NCBI RefSeq assembly: GCF_947502995.1
Contig: NZ_CANNBW010000011.1
Span: forward strand, 62,001-126,000
DNA length: 64,000 nucleotides
From: an uncultured Tenacibaculum sp.
GTDB lineage: Bacteria > Bacteroidota > Bacteroidia > Flavobacteriales > Flavobacteriaceae
Direction: 5' to 3'
In this document: piece after piece, positions 1 to 8,885 of the stretch
Numbering within the stretch: the first letter of the stretch is position 1
How the letters are laid out: each line of letters begins with the position of its first letter
Program-made: the position numbers and the translations under genes
Notes under the pieces: generated by a model
Seen by the model: the letters and a program-made list of their open reading frames with translations, nothing else
Databases searched by the model: none
What the model was told of the DNA's origin: nothing

Positions 1-1579
1 TCTTCCCATGTACAATACTAATTTGATACTTTGGTGACGGAAATTCTCGAACAATACTTTCGTAACCATCCATTAAATCTTTATAATCCATAGCCTGTGA
101 CTCTTGAATTAATGGATAAACTACATACACTTGTCTTCCTTTCTCTATTTCATCTTTTAAAAATCGAAATACTCCTAAACGATGACTATCGTATCGATGT
201 ACTGTTTTTACAGCTTTTCTTCCTGGAGGTAGTTCATCTATCACAGAAACATCTAAATCTCCATAAACAGACATTGCTAAAGTTCTAGGAATTGGAGTTG
301 CAGTCATAACTAAAACATGTGGTGGAACTCCTTCAATCTCACTTTTTTTCCAAAGTTTACTTCTTTGTGCAACACCAAATCGATGTTGTTCATCTATAAT
401 TGCTAACCCTAATTTTTTAAATTGAACTTTATCTTCTAAAATAGCATGTGTTCCTATTAAAATATGGAGTGATCCATTTTCTAAACCTTCATGAATCTCT
501 CTTCGTTTTTTTGTTTTGGTAGAACCCGTTAATAACTCCACATTAATGGTAGTATTAGCAAGTAACTCTTTTATTCCATTGTAATGCTGATTTGCCAAAA
601 TTTCTGTAGGAGCCATTATTGTTGCCTGATAACCATTATCAATTGCTAATAACATCACTAAAAGTCCAACTATAGTTTTACCCGATCCAACATCTCCTTG
701 TAAGAGACGATTCATTTGTGCACCAGTTCCCGTATCTTTTCTAATCTCTTTTAATACTTTTTTTTGAGCATTTGTTAAGTCAAAAGGTAAATGATTATTG
801 TAAAAGGTATTAAACTGCTCTCCTACATTTTCAAAAACATATCCTTTAATTCTCGATTTATTGATTAGTTTTTTTACTAACAACTGTAATTGAATATAAA
901 ACAGTTCTTCAAATTTTAATCGATATTGTGCTTTTGCTAATAATTCTTGACTTTTAGGAAAATGTATGTTAAGAATCGATTCTTTTTTATGTAATAACTG
1001 ATTTTCAGTTCTAAAATCAGTTGTAAATGTTTCTTCTATACTATCAAAAGATTGTTGTAATAAATTTTGAATCATGGTTCTCATGACTTTATTACTAACA
1101 CCTTTATTTGATAATTTCTCGGTAGAAGGATAAACAGGTTGCATTGCCATTTGTATCTTACTTTTATATTCAGATACTAATTCCATTTCAGGATGCGCCA
1201 TGTTTGCAGTTCCTTTGAACCAGTTTAATTTTCCATAAACTACATAAGGTGTGTTTACTTTTAAACTGTCTTTAATCCATTTTACACCTTTAAACCAAAC
1301 TAATTCCATTGTACCAGTTGCATCAGCGAATGTTGCAACTAATCTACTTCCTCTTTTCTGTTTTACAGTTTTAATTCCTGTAATTTTACCAACTACCTGA
1401 ACTTCTGAACTATTCTGATGTAATTGATTGATGGTGTAAAACTGAGTTTTATCAATATAACGATTTGGGAATAAGTGCAAAAAATCATTACAGGTTTTTA
1501 TTCCTAACTCAGAATACAACAATTCTGCTCTTGCAACGCTAACCCCCTTAATATATGTAACTGGTTGATTTAAGTTCAT
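1..1579 (-). CDS. recG: ATP-dependent DNA helicase RecG (C-terminus outside window)
   Basis: RecG unwinds branched DNA such as stalled forks and Holliday junctions during repair. About 526 residues are visible from the ATG at 1579; the C-terminus lies beyond the left edge. The N-terminal wedge/OB region spans roughly residues 1-150. The helicase domain follows with Walker A GDVGSGKT near 295-302, the RecG-type motif II DEQH with RFG after it near 396-402, and a TAT motif near 425. This motif set separates RecG from PriA and UvrB. An SH3 protein lies 14 bp upstream in the same direction. The identification is secure; only completeness is unknown. Confidence 0.95.
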   Translation of the reverse strand, partial: MNLNQPVTYIKGVSVARAELLYSELGIKTCNDFLHLFPNRYIDKTQFYTINQLHQNSSEVQVVGKITGIKTVKQKRGSRLVATFADATGTMELVWFKGVKWIKDSLKVNTPYVVYGKLNWFKGTANMAHPEMELVSEYKSKIQMAMQPVYPSTEKLSNKGVSNKVMRTMIQNLLQQSFDSIEETFTTDFRTENQLLHKKESILNIHFPKSQELLAKAQYRLKFEELFYIQLQLLVKKLINKSRIKGYVFENVGEQFNTFYNNHLPFDLTNAQKKVLKEIRKDTGTGAQMNRLLQGDVGSGKTIVGLLVMLLAIDNGYQATIMAPTEILANQHYNGIKELLANTTINVELLTGSTKTKKRREIHEGLENGSLHILIGTHAILEDKVQFKKLGLAIIDEQHRFGVAQRSKLWKKSEIEGVPPHVLVMTATPIPRTLAMSVYGDLDVSVIDELPPGRKAVKTVHRYDSHRLGVFRFLKDEIEKGRQVYVVYPLIQESQAMDYKDLMDGYESIVREFPSPKYQISIVHGK

Positions 1580-1593
1580 TCAATAATTAAAAG

Positions 1594-2415
1594 TTAATGA
1601 TCTTTTTTGTCTTCAATCTCAAATTTAATTTCTTCTCCTTCCCAATCAAAAGCACAAGATTCAACAGTCTTTTTAATGTAATCTTTTTTATAATCAATAG
1701 TTTCACCTACTTCTCTAATAAAAACAATTTTATCTTCTACCCCTTCTTTATCATTTGGAAATACTATTTTTTCCTCGAACCAAGAACCTCCATCAGCAAA
1801 ACTAGAAAATGCAATACCTTTCTTTAAGCTTCCATCATTAAACCAATAAACTCCCCCACCATCTACTCCACAAGCTTCAGCTATAGCATCTACTAAAAAA
1901 ATAGACTTAATATTCTTCAATCCTTTATTTCCAAATACTCTAATTTTAAAAGTTGTTGCACTTCCTAAAAAACTTGAATTTTCTTCATATTTATTAGTTT
2001 CTTTATTAAATAACCTAACTACAACTTTATCATTTTTGTTTTTATCTTTTCTAATAGACACCAAATAAAGGTCTTTATCATAAACTTTATAATCTAAAGA
2101 CAATAAACTTTCATACACATATCCTTCTATGTTTTTATATTTAACTTTATACCATTCCCAAACTATTTCATTATCAGGTATTGGTTTTTCATCTTCTATT
2201 CCAGAACTTAAAACTGTAACTTCCTCTCCTATTTTTAAAGTTTTTAAAACTTTAGCATTCATATTTGGTTCTTCTCTTAAACGAACATTATCACCAAATA
2301 ACATTACAGTTTCATTAATTTTAAAACGTTCACCATACATTCCTATATACTTTCCTTCTTGAGAAAAAACATTTAATACACTAAACAAAACGAATAAATA
2401 ATTCAGCACTTTCAT
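1594..2415 (-). CDS. Exported SH3-domain hypothetical protein
   Basis: About 273 residues. I chose the ATG at 2415 over an upstream TTG because it gives a clean signal peptide (MKVLNYLFVLFSVLNVFSQ, cleavage after FSQ). Residues about 40-110 look like a bacterial SH3 (SH3_3) domain: VRLREEPNMNAKVLKTL, then EWYKVKY and GYVYESLLSL. SH3_3 domains often bind cell-wall peptides. The C-terminal half (acidic, Gly-rich VDGGGVYWFNDGSL) is not recognised. It is probably periplasmic or a surface protein. The specific function is unknown. Confidence 0.7.
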   Translation of the reverse strand: MKVLNYLFVLFSVLNVFSQEGKYIGMYGERFKINETVMLFGDNVRLREEPNMNAKVLKTLKIGEEVTVLSSGIEDEKPIPDNEIVWEWYKVKYKNIEGYVYESLLSLDYKVYDKDLYLVSIRKDKNKNDKVVVRLFNKETNKYEENSSFLGSATTFKIRVFGNKGLKNIKSIFLVDAIAEACGVDGGGVYWFNDGSLKKGIAFSSFADGGSWFEEKIVFPNDKEGVEDKIVFIREVGETIDYKKDYIKKTVESCAFDWEGEEIKFEIEDKKDH

Positions 2416-2467
2416 AGACAAAGTTTTAAGTTTTTACACGAAAATACAAAAACCCAATAAATCGTAG

Positions 2468-2475
2468 TATCTTTG
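2468..2475 (+). promoter_or_regulatory. -7 promoter element for the RsmB-like gene
   Basis: TATCTTTG matches the Bacteroidota -7 consensus TAnnTTTG and ends 18 bp before the ATG at 2494. It includes the TTG at 2473 that could be misread as an in-frame start codon. No clear -33 TTG is seen. Confidence 0.6.
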
Positions 2476-2493
2476 CAGCCCAAAATAAAACGA

Positions 2494-3705
2494 ATGAGAC
2501 TACATAGAAATTTAGTTTTTGCTGTAATAGACAGTCTAAGAGACATTTTCAACGAAGGTGTTTATGCTGATAAAGGTGTTGAAACAGCTTTACGAAGAGA
2601 CAAGCGCTGGGGCGCTAGAGACCGTAAATTTGTTGCTGAAACTATTTATGAAATTGTTCGTTGGAAACGATTATACGCAGAAATAGCTAATGTAAAAGAA
2701 CCTTTCTCACGTCAAGATTTATGGCGTTTGTTTTCAGTTTGGTGTGTTTTACGCGGTATTCAATTACCAGATTGGAACCAAATTGAACCTACTCCAAATA
2801 GAAGAATCAAAGGAAAATTTGATGAATTATCAAAAATCAGAAAGTTTAGAGAATCTATTCCTGATTGGATTGATGATGTTTGCTTAAGTGAACTAGGTGA
2901 AGAAGTATGGACTAAAGAAATTGCTTCTTTAAACAAGCAAGCTGAAGTTATTTTAAGAACTAATACTTTAAATACTACTAAAGAAAATCTAAGAAGTAAA
3001 TTACAATCTGAAGGTATTGATACTGAATTTATAAAAGGATATCCTGATGCATTAAAGTTAGTAGAACGAGCTAATGTATTTAAAACAGAAAGTTTCAAAA
3101 AAGGATTTTTTGAAGTTCAAGATGCTTCTTCTCAATTAGTTGCCTCTTATTTAGAAGTTGAACCAGGTATGAAAGTAGTAGATACTTGTGCTGGTGCTGG
3201 AGGTAAAACATTACACCTTGCTTCTTTAATGAAAAATAAAGGGCAAATTATTGCCATGGATATTTATGAAAGTAAATTGAAAAAACTAAAAGTTAGAGCT
3301 CGTAGAAATGGTGTTCATAATATCGACACTAGAGTAATTGACTCTACAAAAGCTATTAAAAAACTTTACAATAAAGCAGATCGTGTTTTAATTGACGCTC
3401 CTTGTTCTGGATTAGGTGTAATTCGTAGAAATCCAGATAGTAAATGGAAATTACAACCTGAGTTTTTAGATAACATTAAAAATGTTCAGCAAGAAGTATT
3501 ACAGAGTTATTCTAAAATGGTTAAATCTGGCGGAAAATTAGTATACGCTACTTGTTCTGTTTTACCATCAGAAAATCAACAACAAGTCGAATTTTTCTTA
3601 GCATCAGACGCAGGAAAAGATTTTACTTTTGTGCATGATAAGAAAGTATTATCTCACATTTCTGGATTTGATGGTTTTTATATGGCGTTATTAGAAAAAA
3701 AGTAA
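2494..3705 (+). CDS. rsmB: RsmB-like 16S rRNA (cytosine-C5) methyltransferase
   Basis: A NOL1/NOP2/Sun-family S-adenosylmethionine-dependent RNA m5C methyltransferase of 403 residues. Features are an N-terminal NusB-like helical region (~1-130), FEVQDASSQLV before the catalytic domain, the SAM loop VVDTCAGAGGKTLHLASL, the PC motif in DAPCSGLGVIRRNP and the second catalytic cysteine in YATCSVLPSEN. I chose the ATG at 2494 because an upstream TTG at 2473 lies inside the -7 promoter element. The endonuclease gene follows 2 bp after the stop, so the two are probably co-transcribed. Family certain; the exact cytosine target is inferred. Confidence 0.85.
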   Translation: MRLHRNLVFAVIDSLRDIFNEGVYADKGVETALRRDKRWGARDRKFVAETIYEIVRWKRLYAEIANVKEPFSRQDLWRLFSVWCVLRGIQLPDWNQIEPTPNRRIKGKFDELSKIRKFRESIPDWIDDVCLSELGEEVWTKEIASLNKQAEVILRTNTLNTTKENLRSKLQSEGIDTEFIKGYPDALKLVERANVFKTESFKKGFFEVQDASSQLVASYLEVEPGMKVVDTCAGAGGKTLHLASLMKNKGQIIAMDIYESKLKKLKVRARRNGVHNIDTRVIDSTKAIKKLYNKADRVLIDAPCSGLGVIRRNPDSKWKLQPEFLDNIKNVQQEVLQSYSKMVKSGGKLVYATCSVLPSENQQQVEFFLASDAGKDFTFVHDKKVLSHISGFDGFYMALLEKK

Positions 3706-3707
3706 TT

Positions 3708-4763
3708 ATGACAAAAAAACTATTCTTTTTAATCTTATTTATTTACTCTTTTGTTGGATTCTCACAACAGAGTTATTACAATGATGTAGATTTAACTAAA
3801 TCTGGTTTGGCCTTAAAAGACGAATTAGCATCTAAAATCACATCTACTCACACTAACTTTTTAGTATATACTCCTGGCGTTTGGGAAGCATCTAGAAAAA
3901 CAGATGTCAATCCAGAAAATGCTAATGAAGTTATTTTAATTTATGGATATAGTACTTCTGGCATAACTGCGAGAACAAGAGGTATAAACCTTAGCGGTGG
4001 TGATGCTGGTGAATGGAATAGAGAACACGTATATCCTAGAAGTTTAGCTAACCCTTCATTATCTACACGTTCACCTGGAGCAGGAACTGATGCACATAGT
4101 TTACGTCCATCTGATGTAGATCATAATAGAGATAGAGGAAATTTAGCTTTTGTAGAAAGCTCAGGAAACTCTCGAAGAGTAAATGGTGGTTGGTATCCTG
4201 GTGATGAATGGAAAGGTGATGTAGCCAGAATGATGATGTATATGTATTTACGTTATGGAGATAGATGTTTACCTACAGTAGTTGGAATTGGGAGTTCTGC
4301 TAGTACACCTGATGACATGATCGATTTATTTTTAAAATGGAATGCTGAAGATCCAGTTTCTGAAATTGAAGATAATAGAAACACTTATCATGGTGATACA
4401 GCCAACACCTATGCACAGGGAAATAGAAATCCTTTTATTGACAATCCGAATTTAGCAACTCAAATTTGGGGTGGACCTGTAGCAGAAAACAGATGGGCAA
4501 CAGCTAGTATTTCTGAGGAACAAACCTTAAAAGCTCGTGTATTCCCTAATCCATCAGTTAACGGTAAAATTACTATTTTCTCTAACGAATCTGAAATTAA
4601 TGATATTAGAGTATATTCTATTTTAGGAAAAGAAGTTTACGCTAAAAAGAATCCTAATTTTGATGATAAAGCTTTTGACATTGAAAATTTAAATAGCGGA
4701 ATTTATCTCTTAAAAATTAAAAACAATAATAAGTTTACTATAAAGAAGATTATTATAAATTAA
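3708..4763 (+). CDS. Secreted endonuclease I family nuclease with T9SS sorting domain
   Basis: 351 residues. A signal peptide (LFFLILFIYSFVGFSQQ) is followed by an endonuclease I (EndA/Vvn-like, beta-beta-alpha metal) domain with WNREHVYPRSLA, DAHSLRPSDVDHNRDRGNLAF and a downstream NPFIDNPNLA segment. The His of REHVYP is the expected general base. The last ~75 residues form a Por-type T9SS type A domain (RVFPNPSVNGKITIF ... GIYLLKIKNNNKFTIKKIIIN), so the product should be exported by the gliding/type IX system and may scavenge extracellular DNA. It begins 2 bp after the methyltransferase gene and ends at a clear terminator. Confidence 0.9.
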   Translation: MTKKLFFLILFIYSFVGFSQQSYYNDVDLTKSGLALKDELASKITSTHTNFLVYTPGVWEASRKTDVNPENANEVILIYGYSTSGITARTRGINLSGGDAGEWNREHVYPRSLANPSLSTRSPGAGTDAHSLRPSDVDHNRDRGNLAFVESSGNSRRVNGGWYPGDEWKGDVARMMMYMYLRYGDRCLPTVVGIGSSASTPDDMIDLFLKWNAEDPVSEIEDNRNTYHGDTANTYAQGNRNPFIDNPNLATQIWGGPVAENRWATASISEEQTLKARVFPNPSVNGKITIFSNESEINDIRVYSILGKEVYAKKNPNFDDKAFDIENLNSGIYLLKIKNNNKFTIKKIIIN

Positions 4764-4768
4764 TTTAG

Positions 4769-4797
4769 AAAAGGCACTCTAACGGGTGTCTTTTTTT
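4769..4797 (+). terminator. Rho-independent terminator of the nuclease gene
   Basis: An 11-bp stem (two G-U pairs) from AAAAGGCACTC and GGGTGTCTTTT with loop TAAC, followed by a T-run, 5 bp after the stop at 4763. Confidence 0.75.
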
Positions 4798-4822
4798 GTA
4801 TAGATTTAGATTATAAATGTAA

Positions 4823-4852
4823 AAAAGCCCAAGGTGAATTCCTTGGGCTTTT
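4823..4852. terminator. Perfect 12-bp hairpin, terminator for the minus-strand gene group
   Basis: AAAAGCCCAAGG and CCTTGGGCTTTT around a 6-nt loop. The six As at 4821-4826 give a U-tract on the minus strand, so it most likely ends the minus-strand group that starts near 8412; it could work in both directions. Confidence 0.7.
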
Positions 4853-4972
4853 CAATCAACTATCAAAAACTAACTAATCACTAACTTACAGGAAGTAATT
4901 ACATATAAGACGACCAATTACCAATCTAGTTACGCTTTTGAAATTGAATTAACTTTTTTTTAAGAAGTTCTC

Positions 4973-5806
4973 TTATTGATTTCCTAAAATTATAGGCATT
5001 CCGTTCTTTCCAGAACCAATTAATACCACTTTACTATTAGAAGACTCCGATAACTTTAATGTAGCTTCGATTCCTTTTTCTTGTAAAATCTTATCCGTTA
5101 AAGAAGCACTTAAAATACGGTTTGCAGCGGCTTTACCTTCAGCATCTATTCGTTGTCTTTCAGCTTCTTTTTTAGCTTTAGCAATTCTAAATTCATATTC
5201 CAATGCTTCTTGCTCTTGTTTTAATTTACGTTCAATTGCATTTTTAATTGTTGGAGGTAATTCTACATCACGAACTAAAACTTCATTTAATTGAATATAT
5301 TGTTTGTCTAAAATTTTCTTAGTTTCAATAAAAATCTCTTGTTGAATTACATCTCTCTTACTTGAATATAATTGCTCTGGAGTATAACGTCCAACTACAC
5401 TTCTAGCAGCAGATCTAATTGCTGGTTTAATTACACGATCTAAATAATTTTCTCCTTTTTCTTTATGTAATCTTGCTAAATTATTAATCTGTGGCTGATA
5501 CCAAGCAGAAGCATCCAATCGTATCTCTAATCCGTTTGAAGATAATACTTGCATTTGCTCAAACAATTCTTGTTGTCTTACTTCGTAAACGTAAACTTTA
5601 TTCCATGGCAATACAAAGTGAAAACCTTCATCCATATAAGGTTCATCTACAACTACTCCACCTCCAAAGGTTTTATATAAAACACCCGCTTTTCCAGAGT
5701 TAATTGTTTCTGTTGATTTCGCTATGAAAATCATTAATACAAATGCTATTGGTATTAATAATATTCCTCGCTTAGGAAAATTTAAATTTGGTTGTCTATT
5801 ATTCAT
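4973..5806 (-). CDS. Prohibitin/SPFH-domain membrane protein
   Basis: 277 residues. One N-terminal membrane anchor (ILLIPIAFVLMIFIA, ~15-30) is followed by an SPFH/Band 7 domain (residues ~35-215) containing GKAGVLYKTFGGGVV, ASAWYQPQ, VIKPAIRSAARSVVGRYTPEQLYS and LNEVLVRDVELPP. A charged coiled coil (KLKQEQEALEYEFRIAKAKKEAERQRIDAEGKAAANRIL) leads to the C-terminus. This is the usual prohibitin/HflC-like plan: ring-forming scaffolds that organise membrane proteases such as FtsH. It is the last gene of a minus-strand run. Assignment to HflK/HflC rather than prohibitin is not possible from the sequence alone. Confidence 0.85.
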   Translation of the reverse strand: MNNRQPNLNFPKRGILLIPIAFVLMIFIAKSTETINSGKAGVLYKTFGGGVVVDEPYMDEGFHFVLPWNKVYVYEVRQQELFEQMQVLSSNGLEIRLDASAWYQPQINNLARLHKEKGENYLDRVIKPAIRSAARSVVGRYTPEQLYSSKRDVIQQEIFIETKKILDKQYIQLNEVLVRDVELPPTIKNAIERKLKQEQEALEYEFRIAKAKKEAERQRIDAEGKAAANRILSASLTDKILQEKGIEATLKLSESSNSKVVLIGSGKNGMPIILGNQ

Positions 5807-5816
5807 AATTTTAAAT

Positions 5817-6209
5817 TTATTTTTTTTCTAATCTATCTTTAACGTATTCTATTTTAGTTTTTCCATGTGGCACAGGATTTCCTTCATCATCTAAACTTAC
5901 CATAATAATTTTATCAATTGTAATAATATCTTTCCTTGTAAGTTTGTTTCGCACCTTACAACCTAAAGTAATTGAAGTTCTTCCAAACTTTACTACATCA
6001 ATTCCAATTTCAATAATATCTCCTTGACGAGCAGAACTTACAAAATCTATTTCCGACATAAACTTTGTTACTGTTCTTGGAATTTCTAATTGTATAATTG
6101 CATACAAAGCAACTTCTTCATCTATCCATTGTAATAATCTTCCTCCGAATAATGTTCCATTAGGATTTAAATCTTCGGGTTTCACCCATTTTCTTGTATG
6201 AAATTTCAT
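5817..6209 (-). CDS. Hotdog-fold acyl-CoA thioesterase
   Basis: 130 residues forming one hotdog domain of the YciA/BACH type. LNPNGTLFGGRLLQWIDEEVALYA carries the characteristic NxxGxxFGGxxLxWxDE pattern with the catalytic Asp/Glu. FMSEIDFVSSARQGDIIEI and GRTSITLGCKV are also typical. It probably hydrolyses acyl-CoAs in the cytoplasm; chain-length preference is not visible. It lies 10 bp upstream of the prohibitin-like gene and 8 bp downstream of a CPXCG gene, so the group is likely an operon. Confidence 0.85.
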   Translation of the reverse strand: MKFHTRKWVKPEDLNPNGTLFGGRLLQWIDEEVALYAIIQLEIPRTVTKFMSEIDFVSSARQGDIIEIGIDVVKFGRTSITLGCKVRNKLTRKDIITIDKIIMVSLDDEGNPVPHGKTKIEYVKDRLEKK

Positions 6210-6217
6210 AAACTATT

Positions 6218-6397
6218 CTATTGTTCTATATTAATTGCTTGAAAACCGACTAATTCTCCATCATCAAACTGAGTAGTAATTTGAATAGGGTTACAACAAA
6301 TTTCACAGTCTTCAATATATGTTTCTGATAAACTTGGATCTAATAACATTGAGATTTCCTCCCAACAATACGGACATTGAAAAAAATGTTCTTTCAT
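6218..6397 (-). CDS. CPXCG-motif cysteine-rich small protein
   Basis: A 59-residue ORF found by direct reading of the minus strand. It starts at the ATG at 6397, which overlaps the stop of the upstream gene in TAATG, and it ends in TAG at 6218. The protein starts MKEHFFQCPYCWEEI and has a second pair in EDCEICCNPIQI, then FDDGELVGFQAINIEQ. Two CxxC knuckles suggest a zinc-binding ribbon. This matches the CPXCG-motif family of short proteins of unknown function. Translational coupling with the VWA-like gene supports it being real. Confidence 0.85.
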   Translation of the reverse strand: MKEHFFQCPYCWEEISMLLDPSLSETYIEDCEICCNPIQITTQFDDGELVGFQAINIEQ

Positions 6398-8412
6398 TAA
6401 ATTTTACCAAAGATTTTTCGTGTAAACCATTCTATTGCTAATAAAGCAATTGCTAAAAACAAAATCCATTTCCAATTAATTAGATCTTGTTCTCTCTTTT
6501 CTAACTTTTGAATTGTAACCAACTTTTCATTCGCTACTAAATCTTGTAGTAATACTTCTTTTTGATCTTTAAAAAACAATTTCCCCTCAGAATTTTCTGC
6601 TAAAACGTTTAGTTTTTTATGATTTGCATTGGAGAATTGTTCTTCTATTTGAAAATCTGCAACTTTAAACTTTCCTGATTTAGATACAGTTTGCCCAAGT
6701 ACATTTACTCGATAAGTATAATCTCCAGAATCTAAACCTTCGATACTTACTTTATAAGAACTGTTCATCAAAGAAAAAGGATATACTTTCTGTTCTTTTG
6801 TTTCCTCGTTTTTCACTAGAATCTCTAAAGAAGCTCTATTATCAAACTTGTAATTTTTATCCAAATATAAAGCTGAAACATTAATCTTATCATTAGCTAA
6901 ATACAAATTGTCTAGTTTTACATCTAAACGTCTTCTCTTTTTATTTGAATCTAAATATTGAACTAAGTTTCCTAAAAACTCGTCGAAAACTTCAAAAGAA
7001 TTTTCTCTTATAAAACTAGAAGCTCTCCATTTCCAGATTCCTTCTCCAAAAAGTACAGCATATTTTGTATCATTTTTTTCAAAAGTCGTTAATAAAGGAT
7101 TGGAAGTATTTATTCCTTTTAATCTTTGAAATAGTAATGGACTATGTTCTTTAATTGCAATTGATCCGAATTTATCTTTTAGTGGCGGAAAACCATCAAA
7201 ACCAATATCTTCCTGTAAATAGGTTAGAAAGTTAGTATTGTAAACCGGGCGATAATTTTCTGTTTGATTAATTACTTTTTTATTAAAACTGTACCCTAAA
7301 GAATTAATTAAATCCCAATTCGTTTTAGAGCCTGTTACTAAAAGAAAATTAGATTGTCTTTCTTGTAAATACTTTTTAAAATATGCATTAGGTTGATAAA
7401 AAACGACTAATTGATAATCTTTTAAATCTCCTTTAAATTCATTTACTTGAACAAGTTCTAATTTTCTTTGCTTATTACTTTCTATAGATTTTTTAAGCGC
7501 ACCTAAATCAGGATGAACAATTGAAGAAAGTATTAAAACTTTAGATTGCTCATCTATTACTTCTACTGTAAAATTCTTTGTGTTATTTCTTACATTTTTC
7601 TCTTTATCTAACTTAGTTAATGACGCAGAATAATAATGAATTCCTTCTTTATCTGAATTTAATTCCGCAGTAATTACAGTCGACTTTTTATTTGGTGATA
7701 GTTCAACAGTTTTACTAAAAACTTTTGTTCCTCTTTTATAAATAGAAAAAATAGATTTCACTTGTGCTCTTCCTTCATAATTAATGAAAGCTTCTACCGG
7801 AAATTTATTATTTAAATAACTATACTTATTTACGTTTAGTTGACTTATTCTAATGTCTTGATATTGAATGGTATCTCCTAACACAACAGGATAAACAGTT
7901 TTTTGAGAATTCAAAAACTCATAATCTTCACCTAAAGTCTGGTTTCCGTCTGAAAGTAAAACTATAGTTCCTTCATTGTTCTTTTGTAACTCATTGATAG
8001 ACTTTATAGCCTTAGTAATATTCGTGTTTTTATCAGAAAAAGTTACACTATCTAATTTTTCAACCTGATTACCAAATGTGTAAAATTCAACATCAAACTT
8101 ATCATTAACAGCATCATTCTTTTTTAAATCTTCTACAAAAGAATTCACAAAATCAGTTTCTTTAAAAAATTGAGTTGATGATGAGTTATCAACCAAAACA
8201 GACAATGATGGTTTTACATTTTTAGTGGTTGTTAATTCTATTTTCGGATTTATTAATAATAATAGAATTAAGAAAACACTTAAAACTCTTAAAAAGAATA
8301 ATAAAACTGTAATTTTTGGTGTCTTTTTTACTTTAAAGAAATATTGAAAAAAGCCAACACCTAAACTTACTAATAAAGCTAAAATGATATAAACTAGAGT
8401 TTCTGTTTGCAC
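6397..8412 (-). CDS. VWA-like membrane protein
   Basis: 671 residues beginning at a GTG codon at 8412. Two N-terminal membrane helices (LVYIILALLVSLGVGFF and VLLFFLRVLSVFLILLLLI) are followed by a von Willebrand A-like region starting SLSVLVDNSSSTQFF (MIDAS-like DNSSS) and containing IVLLSDGNQTLGEDY. A long periplasmic segment follows, then a C-terminal helix (WILFLAIALLAIEWF). The plan resembles BatA/BatB-like or DUF4159/glutamine-amidotransferase-associated Bacteroidota proteins, but no specific role can be assigned. It is the first gene of the 8412-4973 run. An out-of-frame ATG overlaps the GTG start. Confidence 0.7.
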   Translation of the reverse strand: MQTETLVYIILALLVSLGVGFFQYFFKVKKTPKITVLLFFLRVLSVFLILLLLINPKIELTTTKNVKPSLSVLVDNSSSTQFFKETDFVNSFVEDLKKNDAVNDKFDVEFYTFGNQVEKLDSVTFSDKNTNITKAIKSINELQKNNEGTIVLLSDGNQTLGEDYEFLNSQKTVYPVVLGDTIQYQDIRISQLNVNKYSYLNNKFPVEAFINYEGRAQVKSIFSIYKRGTKVFSKTVELSPNKKSTVITAELNSDKEGIHYYSASLTKLDKEKNVRNNTKNFTVEVIDEQSKVLILSSIVHPDLGALKKSIESNKQRKLELVQVNEFKGDLKDYQLVVFYQPNAYFKKYLQERQSNFLLVTGSKTNWDLINSLGYSFNKKVINQTENYRPVYNTNFLTYLQEDIGFDGFPPLKDKFGSIAIKEHSPLLFQRLKGINTSNPLLTTFEKNDTKYAVLFGEGIWKWRASSFIRENSFEVFDEFLGNLVQYLDSNKKRRRLDVKLDNLYLANDKINVSALYLDKNYKFDNRASLEILVKNEETKEQKVYPFSLMNSSYKVSIEGLDSGDYTYRVNVLGQTVSKSGKFKVADFQIEEQFSNANHKKLNVLAENSEGKLFFKDQKEVLLQDLVANEKLVTIQKLEKREQDLINWKWILFLAIALLAIEWFTRKIFGKI

Positions 8413-8478
8413 ATTAAAAAATTTGAATTGTGAAGATATGAATAACCTTTAACATAATTTATTTGAAATCTTCCTAAA

Positions 8479-8494
8479 TATGATTTTGGTCATA
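8479..8494. promoter_or_regulatory. TATGA-N6-TCATA palindrome, probable Crp/Fnr operator (activator position)
   Basis: TATGATTTTGGTCATA is a perfect 5-6-5 palindrome, identical in its half-sites to the one at 9330. Its centre (8486.5) lies about 41-42 bp upstream of the start site expected from the -7 element at 8516, which is the classic class II activation position for Crp/Fnr proteins. Confidence 0.7.
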
Positions 8495-8515
8495 AAATTT
8501 TAACTTTTCTGAAAG

Positions 8516-8523
8516 TAGCTTTG
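8516..8523 (+). promoter_or_regulatory. -7 promoter element
   Basis: TAGCTTTG matches TAnnTTTG and lies 17 bp upstream of the ATG at 8541. Confidence 0.6.
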
Positions 8524-8540
8524 TATTAAAATTAAATATT

Positions 8541-8885
8541 ATGATCACAACAGATAACACCACAATTCAAAATATTACTTACACAAAGTCTACTAATATT
8601 ATTGACTTAATCAACAATAAAATTAAAGCTGAACAAGAGAATGCTTTTGGAATCACTGTATTATTTATCATGATAAGCACAATGATCGCTTCTGCTACAG
8701 CTGCATTAGCTATACATCATCAATTCTCTTTTGTTTATTTAGCATTAGCTTTAGTAACAGCTATGGGAACAAATGCAACTGCATTTAGTCAAAGTCCATT
8801 TAAATATGTAGCCTGGGCAGGAATTATTAGTATTACAACTAATATTGTTTTAATTCTAATGCAATTAATTACCCTATATTTTTAG
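8541..8885 (+). CDS. Small membrane protein in a globin/Crp regulon
   Basis: 114 residues, not recognised. A polar N-terminus (TTDNTTIQNITYTKSTNIIDLI) precedes three hydrophobic segments: ITVLFIMISTMIASATAALAI, FVYLALALVTAMGTNATAF and YVAWAGIISITTNIVLILMQL. It is an inner-membrane protein, possibly with a cytoplasmic N-terminus. A Crp/Fnr-type palindrome at 8479 sits at an activating position. The 3' end overlaps the globin gene on the opposite strand by 17 nt. Function unknown; context suggests a role in low oxygen or nitrosative stress. Confidence 0.7.
   Translation: MITTDNTTIQNITYTKSTNIIDLINNKIKAEQENAFGITVLFIMISTMIASATAALAIHHQFSFVYLALALVTAMGTNATAFSQSPFKYVAWAGIISITTNIVLILMQLITLYF

Noticed and set aside
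97..288. Short plus-strand ORF within recG
   Set aside because: Lies antisense to the clear RecG coding frame, no domain or promoter; a shadow frame.
2760..3098. 112-codon antisense ORF inside the RsmB-like gene
   Set aside because: Fully inside a conserved methyltransferase frame; low-complexity translation without a family.
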